Part shown: positions 5,928-8,118 of the stretch, piece by piece
How positions within the stretch are numbered: the stretch's first letter is position 1
How the letters are laid out: the number at the start of each line of letters is the position of its first letter
DNA from: Salinimicrobium sp964572365
GTDB taxonomy: Bacteria > Bacteroidota > Bacteroidia > Flavobacteriales > Flavobacteriaceae
Reading direction: 5' to 3'
NCBI GenBank assembly: GCA_964572365.1
Contig: CAZNFK010000099.1
Location: 1 to 8,118 of the forward strand
Length of the DNA: 8,118 nucleotides
Translations under genes and position numbers: made by a program
Notes under the pieces: generated by a model
The model's database searches: none
What the model was told of the DNA's origin: nothing
The model's input: the letters and a program-made list of their open reading frames with translations, nothing else

Positions 5928-7671
5928 AAATATACTCATCATTGCCGGCACCCTGGTAGTGGGAATGCTAATGGGCTGGCTGTTTTTTGGAGGCAGCGAC
6001 GAAGCCGAAACTCATGATCACAGTGCTGCCGAAGCTGCACAGGAAACGATATGGACCTGCTCCATGCACCCTCAGATACGTTCTGCAGAACCGGGAAAAT
6101 GCCCCATCTGCGGCATGGATCTCATTCCGTTGGAAAGTGCTGATGCCGGTGGAAATCCCGATGCGGTACAAATGAGCGAATATGCCATGAAACTGGCCAA
6201 CGTACAGACACAGAAGGTAGGCGCCGTAACAGGTGACAGTGAGCTGAGGTTGAACGGGAAAGTTACAGTAGATGAACGCAATGCATACACCCAGTCAACC
6301 CACGTGCCGGGGAGGATCGAACAGTTGCAGGTGAACTTCACGGGTGAGGAAGTCCGCCGGGGACAAGCCCTTGCTGTTGTCTATTCCCCCGAACTCATCA
6401 CTGCCCAGGAAGAACTGCTGCAGGCTTATGCCATTCGCAATTCGCAACCCGAACTTTTTGAAGCCGCTAAACAAAAGCTGCGTAACTGGCGAATCGGCGA
6501 TAACCAGATCAATCGCATTCTCGAAAGCGGTAAGGCCACAGACCGGTTTACCATAACAGCCGATGTAAGTGGAGTGGTTACTGAAAAACTCGTGGAACTG
6601 GGAGATTATGTGGATCGTGGAATGTCATTATATCAAATTGCTGATCTCTCCAAAATGTGGGTTTTGTTCGATCTGTATGAAAGAACAATTGGACTGGTAG
6701 AAAAAGGTGACAAGGTGGAATTTACTGTAGCTTCCCTTCCCGGGGAGACCTTTGAAGGAACCATTGACTTTATTGATCCCTTATTGGACAGTCAAACCCG
6801 GGTATCAACTGCAAGGGTGGAAATATCCAATAGTGGTAACAAGTTGAAACCGGGGATGTTCGTGACGGGAGTTATTACAACTTCGGGTGCCGAAAAAACA
6901 CAAGGTCTTACTGTACCGAAGTCGGCGGTGTTGTGGACCGGTAAGCGAAGCATAGTGTATGTCAATGAAGGTACGGCTGCCAATCCTTCATTTGTAATGA
7001 GGGAAGTAGTCCTGGGACAGTCTCTTGGGGATTCCTATGTGGTGCAGGAAGGACTTTCTGACGGAGATGAGATCGTAGTGAACGGAGCCTTTACAGTAGA
7101 TGCCGCAGCCCAGTTGGCCGGAAAACCCAGCATGATGAACCCGGCGGTGGCTGCTTCGGCCCCTGCACAGGAAGATGTAAGACAGTATCTTCAGAATAGT
7201 GGGTATGACTTTAGCCAGGAGGCTTCAGAAAAGTTTCAGGCGCAACTGGGGAATGTAGTATCGGTGTACCTTCAGCTTAAAGACGCGCTCGTAGATGGAA
7301 AAGAGAAAGAAAGCTTAAATTTGACAGGGAAGTTTCACGAGGCTGTTCTAAATACACAAGCGTCAGAGTTAACAGGAGAGGCGAAAGCTTTCTGGGAAGA
7401 TAAGCAGAAATTCTTGCTTCAGCATTCAGAAGAGGGGTTGAACGCAGAGAATATTCAGAAGCAAAGGGAGAATTTCGTTTATGTTTCTGAAGCGCTTATC
7501 AAAACCGTTACAGCATTTGGAATAAACGGAAACCCGGTTTACGTGGACTATTGCCCCATGGCAAATTCTGACAGAGGGGCTTACTGGCTAAGTGAAACCA
7601 GTGAAATAAGAAATCCATATTACGGAGATGCCATGCTTAAGTGCGGCGAAATTGTAGAACAAATCAAATAA
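5911..7671 (+). CDS. cusB: CusB-type RND periplasmic adaptor with metal-binding head and DUF3347 tail
   Basis: A 586-residue membrane-fusion protein linking pump and outer-membrane channel. Order of parts: an N-terminal hydrophobic anchor (about 8-27, no lipobox); a His-bearing linker (His35, His37); a heavy-metal-binding domain at 47-73 with Cys50, Met52, His53, Cys64, Cys67 and Met69 (WTCSMHP, then KCPICGMDLIP); the adaptor body, with the first lipoyl-like half at about 133-163, a helical hairpin at about 164-205, the second half at about 213-245, a beta-barrel to about 328 and a membrane-proximal part to about 402; then a C-terminal DUF3347-like region at about 422-586 with CPMAN (548-552) and MLKCG (575-579). 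E. coli CusB (about 400 residues) lacks both added ends. ATG 5911 is chosen over the upstream TTG at 5905, which adds only Met-Thr. The 17-base overlap with the preceding gene suggests translational coupling. The metal-binding head and tail could pass Cu(I) to the pump; this is inference. Confidence 0.92.
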   Translation: MTTKTKNILIIAGTLVVGMLMGWLFFGGSDEAETHDHSAAEAAQETIWTCSMHPQIRSAEPGKCPICGMDLIPLESADAGGNPDAVQMSEYAMKLANVQTQKVGAVTGDSELRLNGKVTVDERNAYTQSTHVPGRIEQLQVNFTGEEVRRGQALAVVYSPELITAQEELLQAYAIRNSQPELFEAAKQKLRNWRIGDNQINRILESGKATDRFTITADVSGVVTEKLVELGDYVDRGMSLYQIADLSKMWVLFDLYERTIGLVEKGDKVEFTVASLPGETFEGTIDFIDPLLDSQTRVSTARVEISNSGNKLKPGMFVTGVITTSGAEKTQGLTVPKSAVLWTGKRSIVYVNEGTAANPSFVMREVVLGQSLGDSYVVQEGLSDGDEIVVNGAFTVDAAAQLAGKPSMMNPAVAASAPAQEDVRQYLQNSGYDFSQEASEKFQAQLGNVVSVYLQLKDALVDGKEKESLNLTGKFHEAVLNTQASELTGEAKAFWEDKQKFLLQHSEEGLNAENIQKQRENFVYVSEALIKTVTAFGINGNPVYVDYCPMANSDRGAYWLSETSEIRNPYYGDAMLKCGEIVEQIK

Positions 7672-7696
7672 TCAATAACTATAAATAGATCTAAAA

Positions 7697-8118
7697 ATGA
7701 AAAACGCAAGATTAGTATTATTGGCCTTTTTAGGAGCGATCACTTTGAACTCCTGTGGAGAGACCAAAAAAGAGAATGAAACCGAAGATGCAAGCATGCC
7801 AATGCAAAATGAGATGCATATGGAAGATGAGCATGATATGGAAGAAATGAGTGGAAACCTTGACGACGGGGCACAGGGTGACCTGGCTTTCAACAACCAG
7901 AATATGGAAGCGGTTTACAACCACTACATGCACATCAAGACCGCTTTAGTGAACACCAATGCCGAAGAAGCAAAGAGCGGCGCACAGATGATGACCGAAG
8001 CCCTTCAGAATGCAGGTGGAAATGAGCAGGCTTTGAACGCCGCTCAAAAGATCGCCCAGTCAGATAACATCAATGAGCAGAGAACTACTTTCCAGGACCT
8101 TTCTGCCGCGATGGAAAA
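7697..8118 (+). CDS. DUF3347-domain lipoprotein, 5' part (truncated by window end)
   Basis: The first 140 codons are visible and no stop is reached. The N-terminus is a lipoprotein signal peptide with the lipobox LNSC and Cys20 as the lipidated residue. It is followed by Lys/Glu-rich residues and then a Met/His/acid-rich linker at 34-51 (MPMQNEMHMEDEHDMEEM; six Met and two His in addition to the first Met-Pro-Met). From about residue 63 the sequence resembles the C-terminal region of the adjacent adaptor: both have a VY-x-x-Y/L-x-x-(I/L)K-x-ALV stretch and later a QR-x-x-F-x-x-(L/V)S stretch (7492-type position in the adaptor, residues about 129-136 here). This supports a DUF3347 assignment. 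The gene lies 25 bases after the adaptor with no evident promoter between, so it is probably in the same operon. A membrane-tethered periplasmic copper-binding or metal-delivery role, taking the place of CusF, is plausible but inferred. Confidence 0.85.
   Translation, partial: MKNARLVLLAFLGAITLNSCGETKKENETEDASMPMQNEMHMEDEHDMEEMSGNLDDGAQGDLAFNNQNMEAVYNHYMHIKTALVNTNAEEAKSGAQMMTEALQNAGGNEQALNAAQKIAQSDNINEQRTTFQDLSAAME

Noticed and set aside
1..8118. tRNA, rRNA, CRISPR array, insertion sequence or phage genes
   Set aside because: Coding sequence fills nearly all of the window, and no repeat arrays, transposase motifs or tRNA-like folds were seen.

Overview
The window looks like chromosomal DNA from a member of the Bacteroidota, most likely class Flavobacteriia (marine Gramella/Zunongwangia-like relatives fit, but the genus cannot be fixed from sequence alone). 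The basis is a TAnnTTTG-type promoter box, starts without strong Shine-Dalgarno sites, a partial protein resembling the flavobacterial exosortase F-associated membrane protein, and an HYC_CC_PP-type small protein. All genes lie on the + strand.

Layout: (1) positions 1-323 hold the 3' part of an integral membrane protein resembling the XrtF-associated protein. (2) A promoter-like sequence at 325-358 precedes a 133-residue exported HYC_CC_PP-type protein (367-768). (3) A 78-base gap (769-846) contains a perfect 12-bp inverted repeat that encloses a small GC hairpin and a T-run. (4) A tightly packed copper/silver efflux set follows: a CusA-type RND pump (847-4677), a TolC/CusC-type outer-membrane factor (4674-5927, 4-base overlap), and a CusB-type adaptor (5911-7671, 17-base overlap). 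The adaptor carries an N-terminal heavy-metal-binding domain and a C-terminal DUF3347-type domain. (5) After 25 bases comes a lipoprotein (7697 to the window end, truncated) with a Met/His/acid-rich linker and its own DUF3347-like domain.

How they likely work together: the RND pump, adaptor and outer-membrane factor would form a tripartite conduit moving Cu(I)/Ag(I) from the periplasm or inner membrane out of the cell. The three methionines that bind metal in E. coli CusA are all present. No CusF is visible. The DUF3347 lipoprotein, and the DUF3347 tail and metal-binding head of the adaptor, are the best candidates for a periplasmic metal-delivery role. The HYC_CC_PP-type protein, rich in Cys/His/Met after its signal peptide, may be an accessory or sensor component. 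No regulator (such as CusRS) is seen.

This is not a wholly unknown system. The parts that look least described are the lineage-specific additions: extra pump segments, the adaptor fusion, the duplicated DUF3347, the HYC_CC_PP partner, and the structured leader before the pump gene.
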